A stretch of DNA of 64,000 bases from Pantoea trifolii (GCF_024506435.1 NZ_JANIET010000001.1:1302001-1366000); one strand, 5' to 3'; positions 1 to 9,972 are shown, counted from the first letter of the stretch. The notes: generated by a model not told the origin, from the sequence alone. Numbers and translations: made by a program.

Positions 1-315
1 CGGTCCGCCGTGCAGCTGATGTGCGCCCTGATTCGCCGCCAGCAACAGATTAAGCGGCTTCAGTTCGGCCGAGGCGATGCGGTTTGCGTAGCGGCCAATG
101 GTCGCGCCAAGATAAGCATCCTGATGCAGATAATCAGACGGCGTGGCGCAGCCGAGCAGCGCTTCACGCACGCTGTGATCCAACATGGGCACGCGCGCTG
201 ACAACCAGGTCGCGCCCCAATCCATAAAGGTCGCGACCATGCCGTTGCGATTGCGCAGCACGGTGATGCGCCACGGTTGCCCGTCTGGCGCGTGGGAATT
301 CACATCACTTACCAT
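1..315 (-). CDS. galM: Aldose 1-epimerase (galactose mutarotase), partial
   Basis: Only the first 105 codons are present; the gene runs off the left edge of the window. The family interconverts the alpha and beta anomers of galactose in the cytoplasm, supplying alpha-D-galactose to GalK. Visible family signatures are [10 protein letters not shown] at residues 31-40, [12 protein letters not shown] at 69-80 and QLHGG just before the cut. The start codon overlaps the galK stop by 7 nt (ATGGTAA), so translation is probably coupled. This makes galM the last gene of a galT-galK-galM operon, the usual enterobacterial order apart from the missing galE. Confidence 0.95.
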   Translation of the reverse strand, partial: MVSDVNSHAPDGQPWRITVLRNRNGMVATFMDWGATWLSARVPMLDHSVREALLGCATPSDYLHQDAYLGATIGRYANRIASAELKPLNLLLAANQGAHQLHGGP

Positions 316-1457
316 TGGCCTGCTCCTGCGGACGCTTTGCACACGTAGAAAGTCTCTTTGATGCCGGTTTGCGCCTCATACTTCTCGGCCACCACCGCTT
401 TCACGGCATCGACCAGATCGGTCGGCATCAGCGCCACGATGCAGCCACCAAAGCCGCCACCGGTCATACGCACGCCGCCGCGCGGGCCGATTTGTGCTTT
501 CACAATCTCAACCAGCTGATCGATTTGCGGCACGGTGATTTCGAAATCGTCACGCATCGAGGCGTGCGATTCAGCCATCAGTTCGCCCATACGTTTCAAA
601 TCGCCAGCGCTTAACGCATCGGCTGCTTCCAGCGTGCGTGCATTCTCGGTGATGACGTGACGTACACGTTTCGCTACCAACGCATCCAGTTCGCCTGCTG
701 AGGCTTCGAACTCTTCCAGCGTCACATCGCGCAGCGCCGGCTTATTGAAGAAGCGCGCGCCGGTTTCACACTGTTCACGACGCGTATTGTATTCGCTGCC
801 CACCAGGCTGCGACGGAAGTTGGAGTTGATGATCACCACTGCGACATCTTCCGGCATCGATACCGCGCGCGTACCGAGCGTGCGGCAATCCAGCAGCATG
901 GCGTGATCCGGCTGACCGAGCGCGGAGATCAGCTGATCCATGATGCCGCAGTTGCAGCCGACAAACTGGTTTTCCGCTTCCTGACCGTTCACCGCAATCG
1001 CTGCGCCGTCGAGGTTCAACGCATACAGCTGCTGGAATACGGTGCCGACCGCCACTTCCAGCGACGCCGAAGAGCTCAGGCCCGCGCCTTGTGGCACGTT
1101 GCCGCTGATCACCATATCGACGCCACCAAAGCTGGCATCGCGTTTCTGCAGATGTTTCACCACGCCGCGCACGTAGTTGGCCCACATTGGTTCTTTCAAC
1201 GGCTCGATCGGCGCATCCAGCGAGAAGCTATCCTGCTGATTGTCGTAATCGACGGCAATCACGCGCACCTGACGATCGTCGCGTTTGGCGCAGGCGATCA
1301 CGGTTTGATAATCGATGGCGCACGGCAGCACGAAGCCATCGTTGTAATCAGTGTGTTCGCCGATCAGATTGACGCGGCCCGGCGCCTGAATGCTGTGCGT
1401 GGCTGGATAGCCGAAGGTGTCAGCGAATACCTGTTGAGTAATGGATTTTAATGACAT
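309..1457 (-). CDS. galK: Galactokinase
   Basis: The 382-residue product is the usual length for GalK, a cytoplasmic GHMP kinase that phosphorylates alpha-D-galactose with ATP to galactose-1-phosphate (Leloir pathway). The galactokinase signature [15 protein letters not shown] is at residues 27-41, the GHMP ATP-binding motif [13 protein letters not shown] at 122-134, and the C-terminal GGGFGG motif near residue 330. The ATG directly abuts the galT stop codon and the stop overlaps the galM start, so the three genes form one operon. Nothing in the protein looks damaged. Confidence 0.97.
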   Translation of the reverse strand: MSLKSITQQVFADTFGYPATHSIQAPGRVNLIGEHTDYNDGFVLPCAIDYQTVIACAKRDDRQVRVIAVDYDNQQDSFSLDAPIEPLKEPMWANYVRGVVKHLQKRDASFGGVDMVISGNVPQGAGLSSSASLEVAVGTVFQQLYALNLDGAAIAVNGQEAENQFVGCNCGIMDQLISALGQPDHAMLLDCRTLGTRAVSMPEDVAVVIINSNFRRSLVGSEYNTRREQCETGARFFNKPALRDVTLEEFEASAGELDALVAKRVRHVITENARTLEAADALSAGDLKRMGELMAESHASMRDDFEITVPQIDQLVEIVKAQIGPRGGVRMTGGGFGGCIVALMPTDLVDAVKAVVAEKYEAQTGIKETFYVCKASAGAGQW

Positions 1458-2501
1458 TTATTGCGCCTCGCGGAAATGGACATCGCTGACAGAACGCAGA
1501 CGTTCAGCTGCCTGTTCCGCCGTTAAATCACGTTGGGTTTCGGCCAGCATTTCATAGCCAACCATAAATTTGCGTACCGTGGCTGAACGCAGTAACGGTG
1601 GATAGAAGTGCGCATGCAGCTGCCAGTGATCGTTACTTTCGCCGTTGAACGGCGCGCCGTGCCAGCCCATCGAATAGGGGAAAGAGCACTGGAACAGGTT
1701 GTCGTAGCGGCTGGTGAGCTGCTTGAGCGCCAGCGCCAGATCGGTGCGCTGCGGCTCGGTGAGATCGGTGATGCGTTTCACATGGGCTTTCGGCAGCAGC
1801 AAGGTTTCAAACGGCCACGCCGCCCACCACGGCACCACCGCCAGCCAGTGTTCGGTTTCCACCACCGTGCGGCTGCCATCGCTCATCTCACGCGCCGCGT
1901 AATCGACCAGCATCGGCGTGCCTTTTTCGGCAAAATAGTGACGCTGATGATCATCTTCTTTCTGCGCTTCGTTCGGCAGGAAGCTGTTGGCCCAAATCTG
2001 ACCGTGCGGATGCGGGTTGGAGCAACCCATCGCCGCACCTTTGTTTTCAAACACCTGCACCCACGGATAGTGCTGGCCGAGATCGGCGGTCTGTTCCTGC
2101 CAGGTACGCACGATATCTTCCAGTCCGCTCAGTGGCAGCTCCGGCAGCGTTTTGCTGTGGTCCGGCGAGAAGCAGATCACCCGGCTGGTGCCACGCGCGC
2201 TTTCGCAGCGCATCAACAGGTCGTCGCTCTGCGGTGCATCTGGCGTGTTGGTCATCAGCGCGGCAAAGTCATTGGTGAACACGTAAGTGCTTTTATAGTT
2301 AGGGTTTTTGTCACCGGTAATGCGGGTGTTTCCCGCACAGAGGAAGCAGTCAGGATCGTGCGCCGGCAGTTGCTCCAGCGCCGGGGTTTCCTGCGCACCT
2401 TGCCACGGACGCTTAGCGCGATGGGGTGAGACCAGCACCCATTGATCGATCAATGGGTTATAACGGCGATGCGGATGATCGACCGGGTTAAATTTTTCCA
2501 T
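1458..2501 (-). CDS. galT: Galactose-1-phosphate uridylyltransferase
   Basis: The 347-residue enzyme exchanges UMP between UDP-glucose and galactose-1-phosphate. The zinc-ligand pair C52/C55 lies in CFLCAGNTR, and the active-site motif HPHGQ spans residues 164-168, with the nucleophilic histidine at 166 as in the E. coli enzyme. It is the first gene of the operon here. In E. coli galE precedes it, but upstream of this galT come only regulatory sequence and then modF. UDP-glucose must therefore be regenerated by a galE located elsewhere. The 38-nt predicted leader and the promoter are described separately. Confidence 0.97.
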   Translation of the reverse strand: MEKFNPVDHPHRRYNPLIDQWVLVSPHRAKRPWQGAQETPALEQLPAHDPDCFLCAGNTRITGDKNPNYKSTYVFTNDFAALMTNTPDAPQSDDLLMRCESARGTSRVICFSPDHSKTLPELPLSGLEDIVRTWQEQTADLGQHYPWVQVFENKGAAMGCSNPHPHGQIWANSFLPNEAQKEDDHQRHYFAEKGTPMLVDYAAREMSDGSRTVVETEHWLAVVPWWAAWPFETLLLPKAHVKRITDLTEPQRTDLALALKQLTSRYDNLFQCSFPYSMGWHGAPFNGESNDHWQLHAHFYPPLLRSATVRKFMVGYEMLAETQRDLTAEQAAERLRSVSDVHFREAQ

Positions 2502-2545
2502 GATGAGTCCTGGTAAACGGCAAACAGATAAAAATGATTTTGATC

Positions 2546-2592
2546 AAAGTAGCACAAAGACCAGCGTGAAAGCGTGATCCAGTCTGGATAAA
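2546..2592 (-). promoter_or_regulatory. gal promoter with CRP-like box
   Basis: Reading toward galT, a CRP-like box lies at 2592-2571 with one good half site (GATCACGCT). A plausible -10 (TACTTT) lies at 2551-2546. With the E. coli galP1 geometry (CRP centred near -41) transcription would start near 2540, leaving a leader of about 38 nt before the galT ATG. The box directly abuts the outer GalR-like operator, as in E. coli. The assignment rests on this resemblance and was not tested. Confidence 0.6.
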
Positions 2593-2607
2593 TGGTATCG
2601 TTTACAC
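2592..2607 (-). promoter_or_regulatory. GalR/GalS operator, OE-like
   Basis: On the minus strand this reads GTGTAAACGATACCAT, matching the E. coli gal external operator (GTGTAAACGATTCCAC, from memory) at 14 of 16 positions. It adjoins the CRP-like box, as OE does in E. coli. The likely ligand is GalR or GalS, which repress gal genes when galactose is absent. Confidence 0.75.
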
Positions 2608-2669
2608 AAGGTGACGATTCTCATTTTGTGGGGTTGTTGCGTGTGTTTGTTGAATTACCAGGCGATGAA

Positions 2670-2685
2670 ATGGTAGCGGTTACAT
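2670..2685. promoter_or_regulatory. GalR/GalS operator, OI-like, upstream position
   Basis: The plus strand reads ATGGTAGCGGTTACAT, matching the E. coli internal operator OI at 15 of 16 positions. In E. coli OI lies inside galE, downstream of the promoter. Here there is no galE, and the second operator lies upstream, with its centre about 78 bp from the OE-like site. A repression loop between the two sites would therefore have different geometry. Confidence 0.65.
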
Positions 2686-2687
2686 TC

Positions 2688-2711
2688 GTAGGGTCGCCAT
2701 TAATGGCGACC
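2688..2711 (+). repeat. GTAG-REP palindrome, solo copy
   Basis: GTAG followed by GGTCGCCAT-TA-ATGGCGACC, a perfect 9-bp inverted repeat around a 2-nt centre. It sits between modF and the gal regulatory region. It belongs to the dispersed family found in many gaps of this window. Confidence 0.9.
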
Positions 2712-2716
2712 GCTAT

Positions 2717-4189
2717 TTAACGCAGCGACTCTTGCAGAAAACCGTAACCCTGTTCCTGCGCGACAAAACTCAGGCGGTGAGTGATGCACTGCGGCGCATC
2801 TTCGGCGTGGTGGGAAACAAACAGCAGCTGCGTGCGACCTTCGCCAATCAGCACATCGACAAAGCGACGCACCAGCTGGCGGTTAATCGGATCCAGCCCT
2901 TGCAGCGGTTCATCGAGGATCAACAGCGTAGGATGCTTCACCAACGCGCGCGCAATCAACACCAGCCGCTGCTGTCCCCACGACAAACTGTGGAACGGCG
3001 CATCGGCCAGCTGATTATCCATACCGAGCAACGCCAGCCACTGACGCGCCAGCGCTTTTTGCCGATCGGACACCGCCTGATACACACCAATCGAGTCAAA
3101 GAAGCCGGAGAGCACCACGGTGCGCACATTGCAGCTGACGCGATAATCGAGGTGCAGGCTGCTGCTGACGTAGCCGATATGCTGCTTGATATCCCAGATG
3201 GTTTCACCGCTACCGCGTCGGATGCCGAACAGCGTCAAATCGTTGCTGTAACCCTGCGGATGATCGCCGGTCACTAAACTGAGCAGAGTAGATTTACCCG
3301 CGCCGTTCGGCCCCACGATTTGCCAGTGTTCGCCGGGATTAACCTGCCAGTTCAGGCCATCAATCACCGCTTTATCGTTGTACGACACCACGCCATTGCG
3401 CAGAACCACGCGCGGCGCGTCTTCGGCCAGCTGCGGCAGCTGATCGGGTTGATCCGCTTCCGGCAGCGCCATGCCATCAAGCGTTTCGCTGTGCGCCAGC
3501 TGCGCCACCAGCGCTTCAGCCAGAATCGCGCGACGCTCGCCCACGTGGGTTAACGTGCATTCCGCCAATACGCCAACCTTCTCGACAAACTCAGGAATAT
3601 CATCAAAGCGATTGAGCACCAGCACCACGCTATAACCGCTTTGATGCAAATCGTTGAGGGTTTGCGCCAGGCTGGCGCGCGACGCCACATCTAACCCATC
3701 GAAAGGTTCATCGAGGATCAGCAGATCCGGCTGCGCCATCAGCGCCTGACACAGCAGCGTTTTGCGCGTCTCGCCGGTGGAGAGATATTTGAAGCGACGA
3801 TCGAGCAGGTAAGTGATGCCAAACTGCTGCGCCAGCGCCTGACAGCGCACCTCATCTTTCACTTCGTCCTGAATGATTTGCGCGGCGGTGCGGCCGGTAT
3901 CGTCTTCGCCTTCACTCAGCAGATCGGTGTTATTGCGTTCCCACTCATCGCTGACCAGTTTTTGCAGCTGCTCTAACGAAAGACGCGTGCGGCGCTGAAA
4001 ATCCTGCTGCACGTTGCCTTTGCCGGGCAGCAACTCGCCGGAGAGGGCGCGCGCCAGCGATGACTTGCCGCTGCCGTTGGCGCCGACGAACGCCCAGCTT
4101 TCGCCGCTGTTGAGAATTAAATCGTTGAGGGAGAGTGCTCGGGTGTCGCTAAGGTGAAACGTGCCTTGCGAAATTTGCAATGAAGCCAT
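2717..4189 (-). CDS. modF: ModF, dual ATP-binding-cassette protein
   Basis: The 490 residues match the usual ModF length. Two ABC ATPase domains are in tandem: Walker A GANGSGKSS near residue 37 with LDEP near 160, and Walker A GPNGAGKST near 293 with signature LSWGQQRL and LDEP near 420. No membrane segments are present. The protein is related to the photorepair protein PhrA and is annotated with molybdenum metabolism by linkage; its exact role is poorly defined. It follows modE on the same strand after 76 nt, as in E. coli, so the two are probably co-transcribed. Confidence 0.93.
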   Translation of the reverse strand: MASLQISQGTFHLSDTRALSLNDLILNSGESWAFVGANGSGKSSLARALSGELLPGKGNVQQDFQRRTRLSLEQLQKLVSDEWERNNTDLLSEGEDDTGRTAAQIIQDEVKDEVRCQALAQQFGITYLLDRRFKYLSTGETRKTLLCQALMAQPDLLILDEPFDGLDVASRASLAQTLNDLHQSGYSVVLVLNRFDDIPEFVEKVGVLAECTLTHVGERRAILAEALVAQLAHSETLDGMALPEADQPDQLPQLAEDAPRVVLRNGVVSYNDKAVIDGLNWQVNPGEHWQIVGPNGAGKSTLLSLVTGDHPQGYSNDLTLFGIRRGSGETIWDIKQHIGYVSSSLHLDYRVSCNVRTVVLSGFFDSIGVYQAVSDRQKALARQWLALLGMDNQLADAPFHSLSWGQQRLVLIARALVKHPTLLILDEPLQGLDPINRQLVRRFVDVLIGEGRTQLLFVSHHAEDAPQCITHRLSFVAQEQGYGFLQESLR

Positions 4190-4265
4190 GATTTATTCCG
4201 TTTTATGCATCGTGCTGCTCAGTTTTAGCCAGCGATGCAAGCGAAGTCAAATCATGGCGTGGATT

Positions 4266-5048
4266 TCAGAGCAGTGTGGCGATGATGGCGTGTTCGGCAT
4301 TAAAACTGGCGGTGACGCTGGCGCCAACCTGCAGATTCTGCTGTTTCACCGCGTCATTGCTGACGGTCGCGCACAGCGTTTCGCCGCTCGGCAACGCCAT
4401 CAATACTTCGCTGACCTGATCGCCAGGCTCAATCGCGCTGATCTGCGCGGCCAGCTGATTATCGCTGCTATCGGCGGCGTGACTGACGTGAATCCACGGT
4501 GCTTTAATCAGCACCAGCACCTCTTTGCCGCTGTCGAGTTGCAGGCGTTCAGCGCTGCGGGCGGTAATTGCCACCTGCAGGCGCGTCACGCCATCGGCAA
4601 GCAGCACCTCAATGTGTTGCTGTATCTGCTGATGATCGCTGGCCAGCACCGTACCAAACAGCTGATTGCGCGCGCTGGTTTGCAGCGAGAAGCGCGCAAT
4701 CGCTGCCAGCAAACTGTCGAGCGGCAAGCTGTCGTTTTGCAGCGCATTGAAGGCTTTCTGTTGAATTTGCTCCATCAATTGGAACAGCTGAATCAAGCGC
4801 TCGCCATAACGCGTAAGCTGCGCACCGCCGCCGCCTTTGCCGCCAGTCGCGCGATCCACCAGCGTTTGATCGGCCAGCTGATTCATCTCATTGATCGCAT
4901 CCCAGGCACTTTTGTAGCTGATGCCCGCCAGTTTCGCGCCCTGGCTAATCGAGCCGGTTTGCTGCACGCGTTTCAGTAATTCGATGCGACGCGGATCGGC
5001 AAACAGCTTTTGCTGAAGACGAATATGGAGAGAAAGTTCTGCCTGCAT
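4266..5048 (-). CDS. modE: Molybdate-responsive transcriptional regulator ModE
   Basis: The 260-residue protein has an N-terminal winged helix (about residues 1-110, including the family stretch GSISQGAKLAGISYKSAWDA) and two C-terminal Mop/TOBE domains that bind molybdate. With molybdate bound, the ModE dimer represses modABC and activates moaA in E. coli. Two ModE-like palindromes with identical spacing lie in this window, before modA (5414-5437) and moaA (20952-20975). The gene is divergent from acrZ-modABC. Confidence 0.96.
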   Translation of the reverse strand: MQAELSLHIRLQQKLFADPRRIELLKRVQQTGSISQGAKLAGISYKSAWDAINEMNQLADQTLVDRATGGKGGGGAQLTRYGERLIQLFQLMEQIQQKAFNALQNDSLPLDSLLAAIARFSLQTSARNQLFGTVLASDHQQIQQHIEVLLADGVTRLQVAITARSAERLQLDSGKEVLVLIKAPWIHVSHAADSSDNQLAAQISAIEPGDQVSEVLMALPSGETLCATVSNDAVKQQNLQVGASVTASFNAEHAIIATLL

Positions 5049-5166
5049 GTCAGCTCCTTAGGTTAATCAGCTCAGTTTACTGCTTAAAAGTAAAAGCACG
5101 AAAAGGGCAGTGCGTTTTTTTCGCTAAACGTTACAATCACTTTTTTATTTTCTGCGTGAGGTTTCC

Positions 5167-5325
5167 ATGCTGGAACTGTTAAAAAGCCTGGCTGTGGCTA
5201 TCATCATGGTGCCGATTGTGATGGCTATTATGCTCGGTCTGATTTACGGCCTGGGTGAAGTTTTCAACGTCATCTCAAAATTTGGCCGCCGCGACGATCG
5301 TCCTGCCAACAGCTCACAACACTAA
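5167..5325 (+). CDS. acrZ: AcrZ, small inner-membrane subunit of the AcrAB-TolC pump
   Basis: A 52-residue ORF that translates to a single-helix membrane protein, nearly identical to E. coli AcrZ (YbhT) through [18 protein letters not shown] and [12 protein letters not shown]. It has the proline kink in the helix and a polar, charged tail. AcrZ binds AcrB and modulates export of some drugs (known in E. coli). The ATG follows the Shine-Dalgarno-like run GTGAGG. It occupies the same slot as in E. coli, between divergent modE and modA, and has its own terminator. Confidence 0.93.
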   Translation: MLELLKSLAVAIIMVPIVMAIMLGLIYGLGEVFNVISKFGRRDDRPANSSQH

Positions 5326-5331
5326 TTTCTC

Positions 5332-5360
5332 AACGCCCGCTTCCTGCGGGCGTTTTGTTT
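5332..5360 (+). terminator. Intrinsic terminator after acrZ
   Basis: Stem CGCCCGC / GCGGGCG with a 5-nt loop, followed by TTTTGTTT, starting 7 nt after the acrZ stop. It separates acrZ from the modA promoter. Confidence 0.88.
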
Positions 5361-5413
5361 CTGAACTTCCGTAAAATCCTGCCGATATAAAGCTCATGAC
5401 GCATTTGTGCGTA

Positions 5414-5437
5414 CGTTGTATTATCAAATATATAACG
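5414..5437 (+). promoter_or_regulatory. ModE box upstream of modA
   Basis: A 24-bp dyad with outer halves CGTTGTATT and ATATATAACG, 16 nt before the modA ATG. The spacing is identical to the box before moaA. In E. coli, molybdate-loaded ModE represses modA from an equivalent site. A Shine-Dalgarno sequence (TGAGGAGC, 5441-5448) follows directly, so binding should block transcription initiation or elongation. Confidence 0.8.
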
Positions 5438-5453
5438 TAATGAGGAGCAACAA

Positions 5454-6227
5454 ATGCCAACAATCAATTACCGCTGGGCTGCTGCAACCGTTTTAGGTGT
5501 TTCGTTGGCGGGTCACGCCGTGGCCGCAGAAAAAATTACCGTGTTCGCGGCGGCGTCGCTGACCAATGCGCTGCAGGAGATTGCGACGCAGTATCAGAAG
5601 AAAAGTGGCGTAGAAGTGGTCTCGTCTTTTGCCTCTTCTTCGGTGCTGGCGCGCCAGATTGATCAGGGCGCACCGGCCGATCTGTTCATCTCTGCCGATC
5701 AGCAGTGGATGGACGATGTGGTGGCGAAAAACAGCGTGGTGACCAGCACGCGCTATACGCTGCTCGGCAATGATCTGGTGCTGATTGCGCCGAAAAGCGC
5801 TGGGGCTAAAGCGGTCACCATTGACAGCAAAACCGACTGGAAAAGCCTGCTGAAAGGCGAGCGTCTGGCGGTGGGCGATCCGGATCACGTGCCCGCTGGC
5901 ATTTATGCCAAAGAAGCATTACAAAAACTCGGCGCGTGGGACGCTTTATCCCCGCAGCTAGCGCCGGCTAATAATGTGCGTGCCGCGCTGGCGCTGGTTG
6001 AGCGTAATGAAACGCCGTACGGCATCGTGTATGGTTCGGACGCGGTGGCCAGCCAAAACGTGCAGGTCGTGGGACGATTCCCGGAAGATAGCCACAAGCC
6101 AGTGGAATATCCGATGGCGATTGTCAAAGAACATCAGAACGCAACGGTAGAAGCCTTCTACAACTATTTGCAGGGGCCGGATGCCGCTGCCGTGTTTAAA
6201 CAGTATGGATTCACGCCGAAGAAATGA
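5454..6227 (+). CDS. modA: Molybdate ABC transporter, periplasmic binding protein
   Basis: The 257-residue precursor has an N-terminal signal peptide (cleavage predicted after AVA at about residue 24). The mature part shows the ModA features KITVFAAASLTNAL, SFASSSVLARQIDQGAPADLFISAD and the C-terminal stretch EAFYNYLQGPDAAAVFKQYGF. It captures molybdate (and tungstate) in the periplasm and delivers it to ModBC. Its TGA overlaps the modB ATG by 4 nt (ATGA). A ModE box lies immediately upstream. Confidence 0.97.
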   Translation: MPTINYRWAAATVLGVSLAGHAVAAEKITVFAAASLTNALQEIATQYQKKSGVEVVSSFASSSVLARQIDQGAPADLFISADQQWMDDVVAKNSVVTSTRYTLLGNDLVLIAPKSAGAKAVTIDSKTDWKSLLKGERLAVGDPDHVPAGIYAKEALQKLGAWDALSPQLAPANNVRAALALVERNETPYGIVYGSDAVASQNVQVVGRFPEDSHKPVEYPMAIVKEHQNATVEAFYNYLQGPDAAAVFKQYGFTPKK

Positions 6228-6916
6228 TATTGAGCGATCCCGAATGGCAGGCCGTTTTTCTCAGCCTGAAAGTGTCCTGTGTAGCTGTGATCTGCAGCTT
6301 GCCGTTTGGCATCCTAATGGCCTGGATTCTGGCGCGCTGCCGCTTTCCGGGCAAAACCCTGTTGGACAGCATCGTCCATTTGCCGCTGGTGCTGCCGCCG
6401 GTGGTGGTGGGTTATCTGCTGCTGATCGCTTTAGGCCGTCGCGGTTTTATCGGCGAATGGCTGTATGACTGGTTTGGCTTCACCTTTGCCTTTAGCTGGC
6501 GCGGCGCGGTGATCGCTTCGGCCGTGATGGCGTTTCCGCTAATGGTGCGCGCGATTCGTCTCGCGCTGGAAGCGGTGGATACCAAACTGGAGCTGGCCGC
6601 CCGTACGCTGGGTGCCGGGCGCTGGCGCGTGTTTTTCACCATCACACTACCGCTCACCTTGCCAGGCATTATTGTCGGCACGGTGCTGGCCTTCGCCCGT
6701 TCGCTGGGCGAATTTGGCGCCACCATCACGTTTGTCTCCAACATTCCCGGCGAGACGCGCACCATTCCGTCGGCAATGTTCACCCTGATTGAGACGCCGG
6801 GTGCGGAAGGCACCGCAGCGCGACTTTGTGCGGTGGCGATAGCGTTAGCGCTGATGTCGCTGGTGGCGTCTGAGCTGCTGGCGCGCTGGGGCCGTAAACG
6901 GCTGGGAGCGGCATAA
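6224..6916 (+). CDS. modB: Molybdate ABC transporter, permease
   Basis: The 230-residue inner-membrane protein has about five hydrophobic segments. It carries the permease EAA-type loop ([23 protein letters not shown], about residues 125-147) that docks on the ATPase, and the typical [21 protein letters not shown] stretch. Start and stop overlap modA (ATGA) and modC (TAATG), which argues for a single translated operon. Confidence 0.97.
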   Translation: MILSDPEWQAVFLSLKVSCVAVICSLPFGILMAWILARCRFPGKTLLDSIVHLPLVLPPVVVGYLLLIALGRRGFIGEWLYDWFGFTFAFSWRGAVIASAVMAFPLMVRAIRLALEAVDTKLELAARTLGAGRWRVFFTITLPLTLPGIIVGTVLAFARSLGEFGATITFVSNIPGETRTIPSAMFTLIETPGAEGTAARLCAVAIALALMSLVASELLARWGRKRLGAA

Positions 6917-7974
6917 TGCTAAATCTGCAGCTTTCTCAGCAGTTGGGCGATCACCTGCTCGACGTCAACGTCAACATTCCCGCCAGCGGCATCACCGCCA
7001 TTTTCGGCGTGTCGGGTGCGGGCAAAACCTCATTAATTAACGCGATTGGCGGATTAACCCAGCCGCAAAGCGGGCGCATCGAGTTAAACGATCGCCTGCT
7101 GTTCGATTCGGCCACGCGCGTGAATTTGCCGCCAGAGAAGCGCCGTATCGGCTATGTGTTTCAGGATGCGCGACTGTTCCCGCACTATCGCGTGCGCGGC
7201 AATCTGCAATACGGCATGTCGCCCTCAATGAAGCCGCAGTTCAACGCGCTGGTGGCGCTGCTCGGTTTAGAGTCGCTGCTAACGCGTTTTCCCGCGTCGC
7301 TTTCGGGCGGTGAAAAACAGCGCGTGGCAATTGGCCGCGCTTTGCTGACCGCGCCCGATATTCTGCTGATGGACGAACCGCTGGCATCGCTCGATCTGCC
7401 GCGCAAACGTGAGCTGATGCCCTATCTGCAAAAGCTGGCAAAGCAGGTCGATATTCCGATTCTTTATGTGTCGCACAGCCTCGATGAAATCCTGCAGTTG
7501 GCGGACAACGTGCTGGTGCTGGATGCCGGCCAGGTGAAAGCCTTTGGTCCGCTGGAGAAAGTGTGGAGCAGTTCGGCGATGCGTCCGTGGCTGCCGCTCG
7601 CCGAGCGCACCAGCGTGCTGCGCGTGCAGGTGCTGGAGCAGCATCCCGATTACCCGATGACCGCGCTGTCGCTGGGCGATCAGCATATTTGGGTGAGCCG
7701 GGTGAATCAGCCGCTGAAAACGCCGCTGCGTATTCGTATCGCCTCGGCCGATGTGTCGCTGGCCTTGCAGCCGCCGCACAATACTTCGATCCGCAATATT
7801 TTGCCGGCGCAGGTGGTTGAGCTGCTGGAGATTGACGATCAGGTGGAAGTGAAGCTGCGTATTGGCATCAGCGAGTTATGGGCGCGCATTTCACCGTGGG
7901 CGCGCGATGAGTTGGGGATTCGTCCCGATCAGTGGCTGTATGCGCAGATTAAGAGCGTGTCGATAGCGGCATAA
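6916..7974 (+). CDS. modC: Molybdate ABC transporter, ATP-binding protein
   Basis: The 352-residue ATPase energises ModB. Walker [10 protein letters not shown] is near residue 34, signature [15 protein letters not shown] near 128, Walker B ILLMDEP near 150, and the H-loop SHS near 184. A C-terminal Mop/TOBE domain (about 285-352) is typical of ModC. The gene overlaps the modB stop by one base. A GTAG-REP palindrome follows 5 nt after the stop. Confidence 0.97.
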   Translation: MLNLQLSQQLGDHLLDVNVNIPASGITAIFGVSGAGKTSLINAIGGLTQPQSGRIELNDRLLFDSATRVNLPPEKRRIGYVFQDARLFPHYRVRGNLQYGMSPSMKPQFNALVALLGLESLLTRFPASLSGGEKQRVAIGRALLTAPDILLMDEPLASLDLPRKRELMPYLQKLAKQVDIPILYVSHSLDEILQLADNVLVLDAGQVKAFGPLEKVWSSSAMRPWLPLAERTSVLRVQVLEQHPDYPMTALSLGDQHIWVSRVNQPLKTPLRIRIASADVSLALQPPHNTSIRNILPAQVVELLEIDDQVEVKLRIGISELWARISPWARDELGIRPDQWLYAQIKSVSIAA

Positions 7975-7979
7975 CAAGC

Positions 7980-8003
7980 GGTCGCCATGAATGGCGACCC
8001 TAC
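7980..8003 (-). repeat. GTAG-REP palindrome, solo copy
   Basis: GGTCGCCAT-GA-ATGGCGACC followed by CTAC, so the GTAG head is on the minus strand. It fills most of the gap between the convergent genes modC and ybhA and could form a hairpin in both transcripts. Confidence 0.9.
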
Positions 8004-8006
8004 GGA

Positions 8007-8825
8007 TTACAATACTTCCTGATAAATCACTTCGGCGATACCCGGCTCCAGGTTGGTGCCAATCACTTTTTTGGCGCGCGATTTGATGGCGTCATCGGCA
8101 TTGCCCATCGCCACGCCTAATCCCACCTGTTCCAGCATGCTGAGATCGTTGTAGTTGTCGCCAAACGCCAGCACGTCTTGCATGCTAAAGCCCTGACTTT
8201 CAACCCATTGCGCCAGACGCTTGCCTTTGCTGTTGCCGCCTTTGGCGATATCCACCTGATCGTGCCACGACCATTCACACGCCAGACCGAGTTCGGCTTC
8301 GGTTCGTTCGGCAAACTGCTGCAGCGCGCGCGTGTCGGGATGCGACAGCGCGAATTTCCAGATCGAATCAGCGTCAATCGCCGCCTGCGCCAGGCTTGGC
8401 ACCTGCAGGAACAGCGGACGCTGCGCTTCCGGCAATGATTGCGCCCAGTTAAGCGTCCGCGTCACATGGCCGGTTGGCGTCTGGTAGAGCATCGCATCAT
8501 CGACATACAGCAGACCGTGGATGTTCTCCTCATCCAGCATCTTAATCACACGCGCGGCTTTGCTTTTATCCAGCGGATCGGCGGCCAGCACCTGTTTCGC
8601 CGGATAATCATACAAATAGGTGCCATTACAGCAGATTGCGGGTGTATCCAGCTTAAGTGCCTGATAAAAAGGGTGGATAGCGCAGTGGTGGCGACCGGTA
8701 ACGATCAACACTTTCACGCCCGCCTGTTGCGCGCGGGCCAGCGCTTCGATGGATTCAGGCAAGATGGTTTTGTTCGGGGTCAGCAGGGTGCCGTCGAGGT
8801 CAAGGGCGATTACGCGGTAGCTCAT
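8007..8825 (-). CDS. ybhA: Cof-type HAD phosphatase, pyridoxal-phosphatase YbhA
   Basis: The 272-residue cytoplasmic protein is the same length as E. coli YbhA, which dephosphorylates pyridoxal phosphate and some sugar phosphates. HAD motif I is ALDLDGTLL near residue 7, motif II VTGRHH near 42, and motif IV FGDNYNDLSML near 222. The C2-type cap (Cof family) lies between. It is convergent with modC and divergent from pgl, the same neighbourhood as in E. coli. Confidence 0.94.
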   Translation of the reverse strand: MSYRVIALDLDGTLLTPNKTILPESIEALARAQQAGVKVLIVTGRHHCAIHPFYQALKLDTPAICCNGTYLYDYPAKQVLAADPLDKSKAARVIKMLDEENIHGLLYVDDAMLYQTPTGHVTRTLNWAQSLPEAQRPLFLQVPSLAQAAIDADSIWKFALSHPDTRALQQFAERTEAELGLACEWSWHDQVDIAKGGNSKGKRLAQWVESQGFSMQDVLAFGDNYNDLSMLEQVGLGVAMGNADDAIKSRAKKVIGTNLEPGIAEVIYQEVL

Positions 8826-8973
8826 TACACTTTCCGTCCGGGAGTTGGCAAAGCATTGAGTCTACACCCGGCAGCGGCCCTGAGACAAAAAACAGGGCAC
8901 AAATGAATCCAGCGCGACAAAATGAAACGCGCTACAGTTATCCCTTTCATCAGGCAGCGAATAAGGAAAACGC

Positions 8974-9966
8974 ATGAAACAAGTCGTGTATACCGCCAGT
9001 CCCGAGAGCCAGCAGATTCATGCCTGGCAGTTGCAGGAAGATGGCGCACTGACGTTATTGCAGGTAACGGATGTTGCCGGCCAGGTGCAGCCGATGGTGG
9101 TGAGCCCGAAGAAAGATTTCCTCTATGTAGGTGTTCGTCCGAATTTTCGCGTGCTGGCGTTCCGCATTGCGGCCGACGGTTCGCTGAGCCTGGCCGGTGA
9201 AGCGCCGCTGCCGGGCAGCCCAACCCACATCTCCACCGATCGTCACGGCAATTATCTGTTCTGCGGCTCGTACAATGATGCCTGCGTCAGCATCAGCCCG
9301 ATTGGCAGCGAGGGTTTGCCGCAAGCGCCGAGTCAGGTGATCAGCGGCTTGGACGGCTGCCACTCCGCCAATATCGACCTGAACAACCAAACGCTGTTTG
9401 TTCCGGCACTGAAGCAGGATCGCATCTGCCTGTATCAACTCAACGCAGACGGTACGCTGTCCCCGCGTGAACAAGCGCAGGTCACCACCGTTGAAGGTGC
9501 GGGTCCGCGTCACATGGCTTTCCACCCGAACGGCGCGTATGGCTACGTGGTGAACGAACTGGATAGCAGCGTCGATGTCTGGGCGCTGAACAATGTGCAC
9601 GGCCAGGTTGAGCGCGTGCAGAGCCTCGACATGATGCCGAAGGATTTCAGCGATACGCGTTGGGCGGCGGACATCCACATCACGCCGGATGGCCGATTCC
9701 TTTATGCCTGCGACCGCACCAGCAGCACCATTACGGTGTTCAGCATCAGTGAAGATGGTTCGGTATTGGCGATTGAAGGCTACCAGCCGACGGAAACCCA
9801 GCCGCGCGGCTTCAATATTGATCACAGCGGTCAATATCTGGTGGCAGCGGGACAGAAATCGCACCATATAGAAGTGTATAAGATTCAGGAGCGCGGCCTG
9901 CTTAATCCGCTGGCGCGTTACGCGGTAGGACAAGGCCCAATGTGGGTGGTTATCCACCAGCTGTGA
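8974..9966 (+). CDS. pgl: 6-phosphogluconolactonase
   Basis: The 330-residue protein is a seven-bladed beta-propeller lactonase of the YbhE type, one residue shorter than I recall for E. coli Pgl. It hydrolyses 6-phosphogluconolactone in the oxidative pentose phosphate pathway. Repeated blade motifs are visible, for example [36 protein letters not shown] and [20 protein letters not shown]. The ATG follows ATAAGGAAA. The non-coding element at 9977-10708 begins 11 nt after the stop. Confidence 0.96.
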   Translation: MKQVVYTASPESQQIHAWQLQEDGALTLLQVTDVAGQVQPMVVSPKKDFLYVGVRPNFRVLAFRIAADGSLSLAGEAPLPGSPTHISTDRHGNYLFCGSYNDACVSISPIGSEGLPQAPSQVISGLDGCHSANIDLNNQTLFVPALKQDRICLYQLNADGTLSPREQAQVTTVEGAGPRHMAFHPNGAYGYVVNELDSSVDVWALNNVHGQVERVQSLDMMPKDFSDTRWAADIHITPDGRFLYACDRTSSTITVFSISEDGSVLAIEGYQPTETQPRGFNIDHSGQYLVAAGQKSHHIEVYKIQERGLLNPLARYAVGQGPMWVVIHQL

Positions 9967-9972
9967 TATCTC

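Noticed and set aside
1608..2429. 273-codon plus-strand frame antisense to galT
   Set aside because: Shadow frame rich in Arg/His/Gln; galT is intact and recognisable.
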